5,723 nucleotides of DNA from Frankiales bacterium (lineage in GTDB: Bacteria; Actinomycetota; Actinomycetes; JAFAQI01): NCBI GenBank assembly GCA_019246495.1, contig JAFAQI010000405.1, positions 1-5,723 of the forward strand. The letters run 5' to 3'. The translations under genes were made by a program, and so were the position numbers. Shown here one piece after another: positions 5,379 to 5,723 of this stretch (position 1 is its first letter; each line of letters begins with the position of its first letter). Under the pieces are notes generated by a model. It saw only the letters and a program-made list of their open reading frames with translations. It searched no databases and was not told the origin of the DNA.

Positions 5379-5723
5379 CGCAGCGGTGCCTGCGGGCCGC
5401 CGGGATTGGCCATCCGCTCGTCGACGACCTGCTGGGTCGCCCGCTCGACGTCCTCGTCGGCGAGGCGACGGAATCCCTCGACCGTGACGCTGGTGATGAC
5501 CGGGTAGATCCGCCGGGTGAGGTCCGGACCACCGGTGGCCGAGTCGTCGTCGGCGGCGTCGTAGAGGGCCTGGATGCATGCGACGACGGCGTCGTCCTCG
5601 CTGAAGTCGTCGCGGTAGAGCTTCTTCAACGCGCCGCGGGCGAACACACTGCCGGAGCCGACGGAGTGGAAGCTGTGCTCCTCGTAGCGACCACCGGTGA
5701 CGTCGTAGGAGAAGATCCGGCCG
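5375..5723 (-). CDS. prcB: 20S proteasome beta subunit PrcB, C-terminal part (5' end outside window)
   Basis: Beta subunits form the inner rings of the core particle and carry the N-terminal threonine nucleophile. Only the last 115 codons are visible, so the propeptide and catalytic Thr lie beyond the right edge. The visible part reads [11 protein letters not shown], then [18 protein letters not shown] and [24 protein letters not shown], matching M. tuberculosis PrcB ([31 protein letters not shown]). The GSGS and DDDSATGG segments contain residues that support the beta-type active site. The tail, from [14 protein letters not shown] to QAPLR, is divergent, as is usual for this family. The TGA stop (5377-5375) falls inside a tandem 14-bp repeat. 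The GTG at 5647 is internal and is not a start. Confidence 0.96.
   Translation of the reverse strand, partial: GRIFSYDVTGGRYEEHSFHSVGSGSVFARGALKKLYRDDFSEDDAVVACIQALYDAADDDSATGGPDLTRRIYPVITSVTVEGFRRLADEDVERATQQVVDERMANPGGPQAPLR

Noticed and set aside
5375..5647. A separate 90-residue gene starting at GTG 5647
   Set aside because: The frame continues to the right edge and matches PrcB throughout, so the GTG is an internal valine codon.

Overview
The window is G+C-rich DNA from an actinobacterium. The evidence is a Pup ligase gene (pafA) and 20S proteasome subunit genes (prcA and the end of prcB) that match the mycobacterial proteins closely, a mycobacterial-type six-helix HAMP adenylate cyclase, and several GTG starts. 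I cannot name the genus. No RNA genes, insertion sequences, CRISPR arrays or phage genes are visible, and no stretch longer than about 90 bases lacks a gene.

Layout from left to right: (1) the 3' part of a DUF3866-family gene, + strand, cut by the left edge; (2) a membrane class III adenylate cyclase, + strand; (3) pafA, - strand, convergent with the cyclase across 18 bp; (4) an 89-bp divergent promoter region; (5) a secreted chymotrypsin-fold protein, + strand, that seems to have lost its whole catalytic triad; (6) prcA, - strand, convergent with gene 5 across 7 bp; (7) the 3' end of prcB, - strand, running off the right edge. pup and dop would be expected to the right of prcB from conserved order elsewhere, but they are not in view.

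Functional theme: PafA attaches Pup to lysines of target proteins, and the PrcA/PrcB core particle degrades the pupylated proteins. The pafA and prcBA transcription units are separated by a divergently transcribed gene for an exported protein, so pafA probably has its own promoter. That promoter looks leaderless, with a TAGAGT -10 exactly at -12 to -7 relative to the GTG start.

The most striking signal is a perfect CRP/GlxR-type cAMP-receptor box (TGTGA-N6-TCACA, 3755-3770) in the promoter region shared by pafA and the secreted protein. It is centred near -62 from the inferred pafA start and close to the start of the divergent gene. The next gene beyond pafA is an adenylate cyclase, whose own upstream region holds a weaker 8/10 match to the same box. 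Together these suggest, but do not prove, cAMP control of pupylation in this organism. The other main oddity is the exported pseudoprotease between the two halves of the proteasome locus.
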